In this document: piece by piece, positions 1 through 13,383 of the stretch
How positions within the stretch are numbered: position 1 is the stretch's first letter
Layout: each line of letters starts with the position of its first letter
From: Kocuria rosea subsp. polaris
Lineage (GTDB): Bacteria; Actinomycetota; Actinomycetes; Actinomycetales; Micrococcaceae
Assembly: GCA_023896275.1 (NCBI GenBank)
Contig: MLDA01000024.1
Span: forward strand, 1 to 47,667
Reading direction: 5' to 3'
DNA: 47,667 bases
The notes under the pieces: model-generated
The model's input: the letters and a program-made list of their open reading frames with translations, nothing else
Databases searched by the model: none
What the model was told of the DNA's origin: nothing
Translations under genes and position numbers: made by a program

Positions 1-41
1 TCTCTTCGATCTCCGCTGTCCTCGTCGCGACGACTCGAAAT

Positions 42-70
42 ACTTTACACAGGTTCGCACCCCAGCGCAA
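42..70 (-). promoter_or_regulatory. Outward-facing sigma70-like promoter, possibly for an rRNA operon
   Basis: Read on the minus strand there is a -35 TTGCGC (65-70) and a -10 TAAAGT (42-47) with an exact 17-base spacer. It lies beyond the tyrS terminator and points out of the window. In some actinobacteria an rRNA operon follows tyrS (recollection), so this may be an rrn promoter. The transcribed gene is outside the window, so the assignment is inference. Confidence 0.5.
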
Positions 71-184
71 AACGGCCTGTACGCCCGGGCGTGTCGCGGC
101 TCCCCAGCGCCGAAGAAGCCCGGAATCATGCGGATGTCATCCCGCCTGCCGGTCTCCGAGTGGCGCCACTGGAGCTCTCGGAAC

Positions 185-239
185 GCAAAAGGCGCCGGAC
201 GCTGCCCCCGTGATCCGGGTAACTCGCGTCCGACGCCTT
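185..239 (-). terminator. tyrS terminator
   Basis: Just after the tyrS stop codon, arms at 226-239 and 189-202 pair over 14 bases with one G-T wobble. On the minus strand a T run (187-190) follows the second arm. This is an intrinsic-terminator shape separating tyrS from the outward promoter at 42-70. Confidence 0.75.
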
Positions 240-262
240 CGAGCCGTGCAGTCCTGCTGCTA

Positions 263-1579
263 CTAGCCGGCGACTTCAATCATTGCTTGGCTCTTCTTGC
301 CACGGCGCAGCAGGACGTACCGGCCGTGCATCACGTGGTCGGCGCCGATGATGGCTTCCGGATCGGTGATCTTCTGCCCGTTCACGTAGGCGCCGCCATC
401 GCCGACGGCTCGGCGCGCCTCCGTCTTTGACTGCACGAGGGCCGACTCGACGAGCAGGTCCACGATCGTGTGCTCCCCCGCCACCGTGACGTTCGGCAGC
501 TCGGCCGTGGCAGCGCGCAGCGTGTCAACGTCCAGCTCCGTGATGTCCCCCTTGCCGAACAACGCCTGGGAAGCGGCGATGACCTTCTCCGTGGCCTCGA
601 CTCCGTGCACGAGTGAGGTCACCTCATAGGCAAGACGCTTCTGTGCCTCGCGGGCGAACGGCCGCTCGTCGGTTGCTGCCTCGAGCTCCTCGATCTCCGC
701 ACGGGAGAAGAAGGTGAACACCTTGAGGCGGCTGACGACGTCCGCGTCGGCCGTGTTGAGCCAGAACTGGTAGAAGGCGTACGGCGAGCACATCTCGGCG
801 TCGATCCAAATGGCGTTGCCCTCGCTCTTGCCGAGCTTCGTCCCGTCCGCGTTGGTGATCAGCGGCGTGCCGAACGCGTGCACGGAGCGCCCCTCGACCT
901 TTCGCACGAGCTCCGTGCCGGAGGTCAGGTTGCCCCACTGGTCGGAGCCGCCCGTCTGCAGGACGCACCCGTAGTCCCGGTAGAGCTGCAGGAAGTCCAT
1001 GCCCTGCAGGATCTGGTAGCTGAATTCCGTGTAGCTGATGCCCTCGTCCGAGTTCAGGCGCGCGGCAACGTTCTCCTTCTTGATCATGGTGCCCACGCGG
1101 AAGTGTTTGCCGATCTCCCGGAGGAAGTCAATGGCCGACATAGGCGCCGTCCAGTCGAGGTTGTTGACCATCCGCGCGGCGTTGTCCCCGTGGAAGGACA
1201 GGTAATTGCTCACCTGCCCCTGGAGCTTTTCGACCCACTCGGCCACGACCTCACGGGGGTTAAGCACGCGCTCGGCCGTCTGACGCGGGTCACCGATCAG
1301 GCCGGTGGAACCGCCCACGAGGCCCAGGGGCTTGTGGCCGGCGAGCTGCAGGCGGCGCATGTTCAGCAACTGCACGAGGTGCCCCAAGTGCAACGAGGGA
1401 GCCGTGGGGTCGAAGCCCACGTAATACGTGATGGGGTCACCGGCCAGCAGCTCCTCGAGCGCAGCCTCGTCAGTGGACACGTGGACCACGCCACGCCACT
1501 TAAGCTCCTGCCAGATGTTCTCGAAGGTCGGATCGTTCGTCTGCTGCGCCAAAGCGGCGTTCTCTACTATCGGTGACAC
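263..1579 (-). CDS. tyrS: Tyrosine--tRNA ligase
   Basis: Cytosolic class I aminoacyl-tRNA synthetase that charges tRNA-Tyr with tyrosine. The 438-residue product has the usual length. The HIGH-type motif HLGH is at residues 64-67, the KMSKS-type loop KLGKS at 248-252, and tyrosine-site sequence TYYVGFDPTAPS comes just before the first. The C-terminal 70 or so residues form an S4 RNA-binding domain (YVNGQKI region). The start is GTG at 1577-1579. There is no Shine-Dalgarno sequence, but a TAAGTT box sits exactly six bases upstream, which fits a leaderless mRNA. No T-box-like leader is possible in this short spacer. It is monocistronic, bounded by its own terminator and by that of the helicase upstream. 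Confidence 0.97.
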   Translation of the reverse strand: MSPIVENAALAQQTNDPTFENIWQELKWRGVVHVSTDEAALEELLAGDPITYYVGFDPTAPSLHLGHLVQLLNMRRLQLAGHKPLGLVGGSTGLIGDPRQTAERVLNPREVVAEWVEKLQGQVSNYLSFHGDNAARMVNNLDWTAPMSAIDFLREIGKHFRVGTMIKKENVAARLNSDEGISYTEFSYQILQGMDFLQLYRDYGCVLQTGGSDQWGNLTSGTELVRKVEGRSVHAFGTPLITNADGTKLGKSEGNAIWIDAEMCSPYAFYQFWLNTADADVVSRLKVFTFFSRAEIEELEAATDERPFAREAQKRLAYEVTSLVHGVEATEKVIAASQALFGKGDITELDVDTLRAATAELPNVTVAGEHTIVDLLVESALVQSKTEARRAVGDGGAYVNGQKITDPEAIIGADHVMHGRYVLLRRGKKSQAMIEVAG

Positions 1580-1585
1580 GCGTTT

Positions 1586-1591
1586 AACTTA
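1586..1591 (-). promoter_or_regulatory. -10 box of leaderless tyrS
   Basis: TAAGTT on the minus strand followed by six bases and the GTG start, which would place transcription initiation at or next to the start codon. No convincing -35 box is seen. Confidence 0.45.
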
Positions 1592-1627
1592 GCAGCCCCG
1601 CGCCACTCGGCCGGAAACCGGCCGGCA

Positions 1628-1676
1628 AACAAGACGGGGCGCGGTACTGGACGTCAGCCGTCCCGTATCGCGCCCC
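1628..1676 (-). terminator. Terminator of the HelD-like gene
   Basis: Arms at 1665-1676 and 1636-1647 form a 12-base GC-rich stem with one A-C mismatch. On the minus strand the downstream flank is GTCTTGTTT. It sits between the helicase stop and the tyrS promoter. Confidence 0.65.
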
Positions 1677-1695
1677 TCGTCTCCGCTGGCCCCGG

Positions 1696-4032
1696 TCAGC
1701 CCTCAAGCCCGTCGGGCACGGCGCCCGCTGCCAGAACCCGCAGGCGTTGCGTCGCACGCGTCATCGCGACGTAGAGGTCGCCGAGCCCTCCCCCGGCTTC
1801 GGCGATCAGCGCCTCGGGCTCCACGAGCACGACGACGTCGAACTCGAGGCCCTTGGCCTCGCGGGCCGTGGTGACCACGATGTCCTGCTCAACGCCACCG
1901 GAGCCGGTTCCCACGCGGCGTCCGAAGAGTTCGACGGCGACGGCGCGCGCCCCGTCGAGAAGGTCGCGCGGCGCGATGATGGCCGTCAGCCCACCATCGG
2001 AGGCCTCGACCTCCTCCGGCAGGACGCGACGTAGCGTATCCACGACGGAGCCCTGCACGTGGTCGACGATCGGCGGCCAGGCACCCTGGCGGACGGCCTT
2101 CGGGGTCGACACCGTCAGTCCGGCCCGCTGCGCGACGCGGGCGGCGGCCTCGGCGATCTGAGTCGGCGTGCGGTAGTTGACCGTCAGCTCCTCCAACGCG
2201 AAGCGGTCCCCGACGAACGGGGCCAGCGCGGAAGACCAGCTCGTCGTGCTCGTGGCGGACGACGCCTGGGCGATGTCGCCGACGACGGTGAACGACTTCA
2301 TGGGGCACCGACGCATCAGCAGGCGCCACTGCATCGGCGAGAGCTCCTGGGCCTCGTCGACGACGACGTGGCCGTAAGCCCACGTCCGGTCGGACATGGC
2401 GCGCTCGGCCGCGGTGTAGCTCGGGCCCTGCTCCTCGTTGAAGTCGAGGACTTCCTCCGCGGTGACGAGCCCGTCCTGGCCGTATTCGGCCAGCATCTCG
2501 TCGGTGGACTGGACCGATGCTTCCGCCAGCTCCATGTCCCGCTTACGCTGCGCCGCCGCTTGGGCCTCGGCCCGTCCCGCGCTCGGGTCGAGCTCGCCCA
2601 ACAATTCGGCTGCCTCGTCGAGCAACGGCACATCCGACTCGGTCCATTCGGCATCCGCCGGCCGCAGCAGCGCGAGTGTCTCCTTCGCGCTCAGGTGCGG
2701 CGCGGCGGCCACCAGGTGCTCCGGATTGGAGAGCAGCTCGCTCACGAGCCGCTGCGGCGTGACCGGAAGCCAGCACAGGTTCAGAGCGATCCGCACGTCC
2801 TCGGAGGAGCGCACGTCCTCCACGAGATACTCCCGGTCCGCCTTGTTGCCGCCGCCCGACGACTCCTCGAGCTGCTCCTGGAGCTGTTCGGCGAGTTCGC
2901 GCACGAGAATCTTCACGAACGTCGCCCGGGCCTCGTTGTGCGGTTTGCCCGTGCTGCGGGCCTTGTCGCGGGCCCGCTTGACCTGCTTGCAGGTCAGGGT
3001 CAAGTTGGTGCCCTCGACGACAACGCGCCGGTCCTCGGCCAGGAGGCGCTGCCGATTGGCGACCGCGCGCTTGACGGCCTGCGCCATGCGCAAATCGCCC
3101 TTGATCCTGGCGACCTCATGCGAAAGTTCCTCACCGGCGTCGATGCCCGGCATGAGCTCGCCGAGGCTCGACATGACCACGCCCGTCTCGCCGAGGGACG
3201 GCAGCACGCGCTCGATGTAGCGCATGAAGGCATGCGACGGACCGACGAGGAGCACGCCGGCCGACTTGAGTCGCTCCCGGTGCTCGTAGAGCAGGTAGGC
3301 CGCGCGATGCAGCGCCACCGCGGTCTTGCCCGTGCCGGGCCCGCCCTGCACGACGACGACGCCGGCCATGTCCGTCCGGATGATGCGGTCCTGCTCGGCC
3401 TGGATGGTCGAGACGATGTCCCCCATCCGGCCTGTGCGGCGCTGGGTCAGGGCCGCCAGCAGCGCGCCTTCGCCCTGGTGCACCTCCACCTCGTCCAAGA
3501 GCGTCTCGTCGAGCACGTCGTCCTCGAGGGACGCCACATGGCGTCCGCGCAGGATCAGGTGGCGGCGGCGCCGCACGCCGAGCCGCTCGAACGCCGTCGC
3601 CTGGTAGAAGGCCCCGGCCTCCGGCGCGCGCCAGTCGATGAGCAGGCGTCGCTGCTCGCCGTCGGTCAGGCCGATACGACCGATGTAGCGGGTGGCGCCC
3701 ACGCCGTCGTCGTCATCCTCGGTTTCGACGGTCGTGGCGCCGACGGCGGCGCCGTCGAGATCGAGCCGGCCGAAGACCAGCCGCTCCTCGACGGCGTTGA
3801 GCTGGGCGAGGCGGTCCTCGTGCATCGTCGCGTACGCGTCGCGTTCGGACTGGTTCTGCAGCGAGCCGATCGCGCCCATGCGACGGACCTTCGCCAGCTG
3901 CTCAGTCTTCTCTACCCGCAGCTCGTCGAGGCGCGTGTAGAGCGCGCCCACGTACTCGCGTTCGTTCTCCAGCTCGACACGGCCGGGTTCGGCAGTGGTC
4001 GGCTCGCTGGCCGAGGTCGGCACGTCAACCAT
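1696..4032 (-). CDS. HelD/UvrD-like ATPase (RNA polymerase-associated helicase family)
   Basis: Superfamily 1 helicase-like protein of 778 residues. The N-terminal 100 or so residues are charged and probably coiled coil (EYVGALYTRLDELRVEKTEQ). The Walker A motif GGPGTGKT is at 230-237. A Walker B motif VVDEAQELSPMQW, motif III VVGDIAQASS, motif IV YRTPTQIAEAA and a C-terminal motif VAMTRATQRL follow. This layout matches HelD, which removes stalled RNA polymerase from DNA in Gram-positive bacteria; actinobacterial members are linked to rifampicin tolerance (established for the family, inferred here). A good ribosome site (AGGAG) precedes ATG at 4032. Its own terminator lies downstream. A UvrD/PcrA-like repair helicase is less likely because the N-terminus is HelD-like. 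Confidence 0.85.
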   Translation of the reverse strand: MVDVPTSASEPTTAEPGRVELENEREYVGALYTRLDELRVEKTEQLAKVRRMGAIGSLQNQSERDAYATMHEDRLAQLNAVEERLVFGRLDLDGAAVGATTVETEDDDDGVGATRYIGRIGLTDGEQRRLLIDWRAPEAGAFYQATAFERLGVRRRRHLILRGRHVASLEDDVLDETLLDEVEVHQGEGALLAALTQRRTGRMGDIVSTIQAEQDRIIRTDMAGVVVVQGGPGTGKTAVALHRAAYLLYEHRERLKSAGVLLVGPSHAFMRYIERVLPSLGETGVVMSSLGELMPGIDAGEELSHEVARIKGDLRMAQAVKRAVANRQRLLAEDRRVVVEGTNLTLTCKQVKRARDKARSTGKPHNEARATFVKILVRELAEQLQEQLEESSGGGNKADREYLVEDVRSSEDVRIALNLCWLPVTPQRLVSELLSNPEHLVAAAPHLSAKETLALLRPADAEWTESDVPLLDEAAELLGELDPSAGRAEAQAAAQRKRDMELAEASVQSTDEMLAEYGQDGLVTAEEVLDFNEEQGPSYTAAERAMSDRTWAYGHVVVDEAQELSPMQWRLLMRRCPMKSFTVVGDIAQASSATSTTSWSSALAPFVGDRFALEELTVNYRTPTQIAEAAARVAQRAGLTVSTPKAVRQGAWPPIVDHVQGSVVDTLRRVLPEEVEASDGGLTAIIAPRDLLDGARAVAVELFGRRVGTGSGGVEQDIVVTTAREAKGLEFDVVVLVEPEALIAEAGGGLGDLYVAMTRATQRLRVLAAGAVPDGLEG

Positions 4033-4114
4033 GTGGTCTCCTAGCTGCTGGCGTCCGGCGCGACGCGATCGCGTGCACGGCCGGAAAGTGGACTGACTAG
4101 TCTACGCGCAGAAG

Positions 4115-4651
4115 CTATACGAGCTGCAACGAATGGACGTGATGGGGCTCGAGCTGCTTCCGGCCGCCGAGCTCCTCAAGCTCGAGGATGACACCGACAC
4201 CCGCAACGTGCGCGCCCGCACGCTCGATGAGCTTTACGGCGCTGCCGACGGTGCCGCCCGTGGCGAGCACGTCGTCGAGGATCAGGACGCGTGTGCCGGG
4301 GGCGACGTCGTCCGTGTGGAGCTCGAGTGCGGCCGTGCCGTACTCGAGCAGGTACTCCTCCGTGAACACGGCGCGCGGCAGCTTGCCGGCCTTGCGCACG
4401 GTCACCATCCCCGTGCCGGTCGCGTAGGCGCCGGCCGCCGCGAGCACGAAGCCGCGGGCCTCGAGGCCCGCGATGACGTCGAACTCACCAGCGAAGGGCG
4501 CGACGACCTCGTCGACGATCCGCTTCAGGCCGGCCGCGTCGGCGAAGACCGGGGTCAGGTCCTTGAAGGAGATACCGGGCTTCGGATAATCCGGGACGAC
4601 CTCGGAGAGTCGGTCGAGCAGATCGGAAAGGGGTTCTTGTCGCTGATTCAC
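4115..4651 (-). CDS. apt: Adenine phosphoribosyltransferase
   Basis: Purine salvage enzyme that makes AMP from adenine and PRPP in the cytosol. The product is 178 residues, normal for the family. The PRPP-binding loop VLILDDVLATGGT lies at about 122-134, and the N-terminal PDYPKPGISFKDLTP is the Apt signature. The start is GTG at 4649-4651. A TAAAGT box lies six bases upstream and there is no Shine-Dalgarno sequence, so the mRNA is probably leaderless. The gene stands alone between argH and the HelD-like gene. The familiar apt-relA neighbourhood is not present here. Confidence 0.96.
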   Translation of the reverse strand: MNQRQEPLSDLLDRLSEVVPDYPKPGISFKDLTPVFADAAGLKRIVDEVVAPFAGEFDVIAGLEARGFVLAAAGAYATGTGMVTVRKAGKLPRAVFTEEYLLEYGTAALELHTDDVAPGTRVLILDDVLATGGTVGSAVKLIERAGAHVAGVGVILELEELGGRKQLEPHHVHSLQLV

Positions 4652-4657
4652 CCGTCT

Positions 4658-4663
4658 ACTTTA
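4658..4663 (-). promoter_or_regulatory. -10 box of leaderless apt
   Basis: TAAAGT on the minus strand, then six bases and the GTG start of apt. The same hexamer appears before trmH-like, argH, the quinone oxidoreductase and in the outward promoter at the left edge. Confidence 0.5.
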
Positions 4664-4692
4664 CCGGCTCCGAGGTGTCGCGCGGGTGACGA

Positions 4693-6211
<1,519 letters not shown>

Positions 6212-6230
6212 CCGCAACGCGGGTACTTCC

Positions 6231-9923
<3,693 letters not shown>

Positions 9924-9930
9924 GGTGTCC

Positions 9931-11136
9931 TTAACTGCTGTAGGCCGAGTTCTCGTGCACGTACTCGTGCGTGAGGTCGTTGGTCCAGATCGTCGCCTCG
10001 GCGGCTCCGGCATCGAGGTCGATCTCGACGCTTACGTCGCGCCCGGTCAGGTCCACGAGATCGCGGTCGTCGCCGACCCCGCCGGACCGGCACACCGTGA
10101 CGCCGTTGATCGTGACGTTGAGCCGGTCCGGCTCGAACGCGGCCGACGTCGTGCCGACGGCGGAGAGGATCCGGCCCCAGTTCGGGTCCTGGCCGAAGAT
10201 CGCGGTCTTGAACAGGTTCGAGCGGGCGACCGCGCGGCCGACGAGCTCGGCGTCGGCCTCGGAGGCGGCGTTGAAGGTGCGGATCGCGATGTCGTGACCG
10301 GCGCCCTCAGCGTCGGTGATGAGCTGCTGGGCCAGGTCCGTGCAGACCGCCGTCAGCCCCGCGGCGAACTCGGCCGGCTCCGGTGCCGTGCCCGACGCTC
10401 CCGAGGCCATCAGCACCACCGTGTCGTTGGTCGACATGCAGCCGTCCGAATCGGTGCGGTCGAAGCTCACGCGGGTCGCCTCGCGCAGGGCGGCGTCCAG
10501 CGCGGCCGGTTCGACGTCCGCGTCGGTGGTGATCACGACGAGCATCGTCGCGAGCCCGGGGGCGAGCATGCCGGCTCCCTTGGCCATGGCGCCGATGCTG
10601 TAGCCGGTGCCGGCGAAGCCCGACTGCTTGGAGACCGAATCGGTGGTCATGATGGCCGCGGCGGCCGCGGCACCGCCGTCGTTCTCACCGCCCGTGCCGA
10701 GGGCGGCGACGGCCGCGTCGACGCCGTCGATGAGCTTGTCCATGGGCAGCTGCACGCCGATCAGGCCGGTCGAGCAGACGATCGTGTCGGCGGCGCTGAC
10801 GCCGAGCGCGTCGGCGACGTGCTCGGCCGTACGGTGCGTGTTGCCGAAGCCCTCCGGTCCGGTGCACGCGTTGGCGCCGCCGGAGTTGAGTACGACGACG
10901 TCGGCGCGGCCGTCGGAGACGACCTGGCGCGACCAGTGCACGGGCGCGGCGGCGACGCGGTTGGACGTGAAGACGGCGGCGGCCGCCTTCTTCGGGCCGT
11001 CGTTGACAACGACGGCGACGTCGCGCGCGCCCGTCGACTTCAGACCGGCGGGTACGCCGGCGGCCCGGAAGCCGGCCGGGGCGGTGATCCCGAACGGGCC
11101 GGATTCCGCGGTGGAGGTGCTGGGTGACTGGCTCAT
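9931..11136 (-). CDS. argJ: Bifunctional glutamate N-acetyltransferase/amino-acid acetyltransferase
   Basis: Recycles the acetyl group from acetylornithine to glutamate and may also use acetyl-CoA. The 401-residue precursor should self-cleave before Thr197 in the conserved GLATML sequence, giving alpha and beta chains (family knowledge). AMAKGAGML precedes the site, and the C-terminal part has the conserved DPNWGRIL and final HENSAYSS. The ATG at 11134-11136 overlaps the argC stop by one base. With argJ present a cyclic arginine pathway is expected. Whether this enzyme is mono- or bifunctional cannot be told from sequence by eye. Confidence 0.96.
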   Translation of the reverse strand: MSQSPSTSTAESGPFGITAPAGFRAAGVPAGLKSTGARDVAVVVNDGPKKAAAAVFTSNRVAAAPVHWSRQVVSDGRADVVVLNSGGANACTGPEGFGNTHRTAEHVADALGVSAADTIVCSTGLIGVQLPMDKLIDGVDAAVAALGTGGENDGGAAAAAAIMTTDSVSKQSGFAGTGYSIGAMAKGAGMLAPGLATMLVVITTDADVEPAALDAALREATRVSFDRTDSDGCMSTNDTVVLMASGASGTAPEPAEFAAGLTAVCTDLAQQLITDAEGAGHDIAIRTFNAASEADAELVGRAVARSNLFKTAIFGQDPNWGRILSAVGTTSAAFEPDRLNVTINGVTVCRSGGVGDDRDLVDLTGRDVSVEIDLDAGAAEATIWTNDLTHEYVHENSAYSS

Positions 11137-12167
11137 CACGGGGCCGTCCCTTCGAAGCTCAGGCCGGTCATCTCGTCGAATCCCAGCGCGATGTTCATGG
11201 ACTGCACGGCGCCGCCGGCCGTGCCCTTGGTCAAATTGTCGATCGCGGCCAGAACGATCAGCCGGCCCGTGCGCGCATCGAGGGCGAGCTGCAAGGCAGC
11301 ATGGTTGGTTCCGAGCACGGCCTTCGTCTGCGGCCACTGGCCCTCGGGCAGCACGTGTACGAACGCCTCGTCCGCGTACGCGTCCTCCCAGACGGCGCGC
11401 AGCTGCTCCGCGGTCACACCCGGCTTCACGCGGGCCGTGGCCGTCGTGAGAATGCCGCGGGACATGGGCGCGAGCGTTGGGGTGAAGGAGACCGTCACGG
11501 GCGCGCCCGCGGCGCGGGAGAAACCCTGCTCCATCTCCGGGGTATGGCGGTGCACGCCGCCGACGCCGTAGGGGCTCATGCCGCCCATCACCTCGGAGCC
11601 GAGCAGGTGCGGTTTGAGCGACTTGCCCGCGCCCGAGGTGCCGGAGGCGGCGACGATCACAACGTCGTCGGGCTCCAAGACACCGGCGGCGAAACCAGGA
11701 ACGAGCGCGAGCTGGGCGCTCGTCGGGTAGCAGCCGGGCACCGCGATGCGGCGGGCGGTGGCGAGCTCGGCGCGCGCGCCCGGCAGCTCGGGCAGACCAT
11801 AGGGCCACGTGCCGGCGTGGTCGCCGCCGTAGAACTCCGCCCACGCCGCGGAGGAGGCGAGGCGGTGGTCGGCGCCGGCGTCGATCACTAGGACGTCGTC
11901 GGGCAGTTGTGCGGCGATGGCGCCACTGGCGCCGTGCGGCAGCGCGAGGAAGACGACGTCGTGCCCGGCGAGGTTCTCGGGAGTGGTGTCGACGAGCTCG
12001 CGGTCGGCGAGCGCGAAGAGGTGCGGCTGTAGCGACCCCAGTCGCTGACCGGCGTTGCTGTGGGCGGTGATCGCCCCGATCTGCACTTCGGGATGCCGGG
12101 CCAGCAGGCGCAGGACCTCGCCGCCCGCGTACCCGCTCGCTCCTGACACGGCCACTGAAATCGTCAT
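11136..12167 (-). CDS. argC: N-acetyl-gamma-glutamyl-phosphate reductase
   Basis: NADPH-dependent reduction of acetylglutamyl phosphate, first gene of the arg operon. The product is 343 residues. The Rossmann motif GASGYAGGE is at about 9-17 and the active-site Cys146 lies in [11 protein letters not shown]. The ATG at 12165-12167 is preferred over the longer frame. A TATGCT -10 box ends six bases before it and no ribosome site is seen, so the operon mRNA is probably leaderless. Operators overlap this promoter. Transcription is divergent from the quinone oxidoreductase gene. Confidence 0.96.
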   Translation of the reverse strand: MTISVAVSGASGYAGGEVLRLLARHPEVQIGAITAHSNAGQRLGSLQPHLFALADRELVDTTPENLAGHDVVFLALPHGASGAIAAQLPDDVLVIDAGADHRLASSAAWAEFYGGDHAGTWPYGLPELPGARAELATARRIAVPGCYPTSAQLALVPGFAAGVLEPDDVVIVAASGTSGAGKSLKPHLLGSEVMGGMSPYGVGGVHRHTPEMEQGFSRAAGAPVTVSFTPTLAPMSRGILTTATARVKPGVTAEQLRAVWEDAYADEAFVHVLPEGQWPQTKAVLGTNHAALQLALDARTGRLIVLAAIDNLTKGTAGGAVQSMNIALGFDEMTGLSFEGTAP

Positions 12168-12213
12168 GCGCCCAGCATAGTCACAACTATGCATGATTGC
12201 TAATAATTATTCA
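12168..12213 (-). promoter_or_regulatory. argC operon promoter and ArgR operator
   Basis: Minus strand -10 TATGCT (12174-12179) with a weak -35 TTAGCA 18 bases upstream. The DNA is sharply AT-rich. A perfect seven-base dyad GCATAGT/ACTATGC with a four-base centre (12175-12192) covers the -10 box. A second site at 12198-12213 resembles the classic ARG box (TGAAT, AT-rich core, ATT). The octamer ATGCATAG (12187-12194) recurs before argH. The geometry suits repression by ArgR with arginine. Confidence 0.7.
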
Positions 12214-12264
12214 TAGATGTCGTCCCCTGTGTCACGCCGTGCCGCCGTCGCCGTCCGCCCTCAG

Positions 12265-12270
12265 TAAAGT
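12265..12270 (+). promoter_or_regulatory. Probable -10 box for the quinone oxidoreductase gene
   Basis: TAAAGT lies 40 bases before the ATG, with a GGAG ribosome site between. No clear -35 box is visible. The region separates it from the divergent arg promoter. Confidence 0.4.
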
Positions 12271-12310
12271 GGGGATCGCTACGTCCCCGCGCACCGAATG
12301 GAGCATCACC

Positions 12311-13276
12311 ATGCCGTACGTCGTTCAGGCCCGCGAGGCCGGCGGACCAGAGGTTCTCGAAACCGCCGAGATCGAGGCGCCGCGCCCCGGCCCGGGCCAG
12401 CTCCTCGTCGACGTCACCGCCGCCGGCGTGAACTTCATCGAGACCTACCAGCGCGCCGGGGTCTACCCGGTCTCTTACCCGTTCGTGCCGGGATCCGAGG
12501 CGGCCGGCGTTGTCTCGGCCGTCGGCGAGGGCGTGACGGGCTTCGCCGTCGGCGACCGAGTCGCGACAGCTGAGGGCACGGCGACGTACGCCTCCGTGAT
12601 GCTGCTCGACGCCGAGCGGGCCGTGCGCGTGCCGGACGGGGTGTCCGACCTCGTCGCGGCGGCCGTCCCCCTGCAGGGCTTCACCGCCCACTACCTCGTG
12701 AACTCGAGCTACGACGTCGCCGAGGGCGACGTGGTCCTGACCTACGCGGGCGCCGGCGGGGTCGGCGGCATTCTCACGCAGCTGCTCAAGCTGCGCGGTG
12801 CCACCGTCATCACGACCACCTCCACGCCCCAGAAGGCGGCCCTGGCCGCCGAGTCCGGTGCGGACCACGTCGTCGGGTACGACGACGTCGCCGCCACGGT
12901 GGAGGAGGTCACCAGCGGACGCGGGGTTGACGTGGTCTACGACGGCATCGGCCGGGACACGTTCGATGCCTCCCTCGCCGCGCTGCGCACCCGCGGCACG
13001 CTCGTGCTCTTCGGCGGGGCCTCCGGACAGGTGCCGCCCGTCGACCTGCAGCGCCTCAACGCGGGCGGATCGCTCACCGTGACCCGGCCGAAGCTCGGCG
13101 ATTTCCTGCTCACGCCCGCGGAGCGTTCGTGGCGGGCCGGCGAGATCTACGGGCTCGTCGCCAGCGGGCAGCTGGACATCCGCGTCGGGGCCTCCTACCC
13201 GCTCGCCGAGGCGCACCGCGCACACACCGACCTGGAGTCCCGGGCGACAACCGGCAAGCTTCTGCTCATCCCTTAA
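12311..13276 (+). CDS. NADPH:quinone oxidoreductase (QOR/QorA-like)
   Basis: Zinc-free member of the medium-chain dehydrogenase family, 321 residues, expected to reduce quinones or other enones with NADPH. The N-terminal catalytic fold includes GVNFIETYQRAGVYP (about 39-53) and PGSEAAGVV (about 59-67). The nucleotide-binding fold has the motif AGAGGVGGILTQLLK (about 146-160). The zinc ligands of alcohol dehydrogenases are absent, as in QOR. ATG at 12311 has GGAG nine bases before it. It precedes the large synthetase gene by 107 bases on the same strand, so co-transcription is possible but no functional link is evident. Confidence 0.9.
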   Translation: MPYVVQAREAGGPEVLETAEIEAPRPGPGQLLVDVTAAGVNFIETYQRAGVYPVSYPFVPGSEAAGVVSAVGEGVTGFAVGDRVATAEGTATYASVMLLDAERAVRVPDGVSDLVAAAVPLQGFTAHYLVNSSYDVAEGDVVLTYAGAGGVGGILTQLLKLRGATVITTTSTPQKAALAAESGADHVVGYDDVAATVEEVTSGRGVDVVYDGIGRDTFDASLAALRTRGTLVLFGGASGQVPPVDLQRLNAGGSLTVTRPKLGDFLLTPAERSWRAGEIYGLVASGQLDIRVGASYPLAEAHRAHTDLESRATTGKLLLIP

Positions 13277-13383
13277 CCTCTTCACCCCCCTGCTGGACAC
13301 GTCCGCGTCACCTCGATCGCCTAGCATCAGCGGCGACCAGCAGCCTCTCGCGCCGCCCTGGCGGCGTCCTGCAGAAAGCACCC

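Noticed and set aside
128-430. 100-codon frame on the plus strand
   Set aside because: It runs antisense to the tyrS C-terminus and covers the tyrS terminator; the protein is Arg/Pro-rich without features.
1580-1695. T-box leader before tyrS
   Set aside because: The space is filled by the upstream terminator and a leaderless promoter; no specifier loop or T-box motif is visible.
2059-4044. 661-codon frame opposite the HelD-like gene
   Set aside because: Long antisense frames are common in GC-rich genes; no domain is present and the minus-strand protein has all helicase motifs.
13129-13383. Upstream extension of the synthetase frame by 85 codons
   Set aside because: It overlaps the end of the quinone oxidoreductase gene in another frame and encodes Arg-rich sequence with no relation to adenylation domains.
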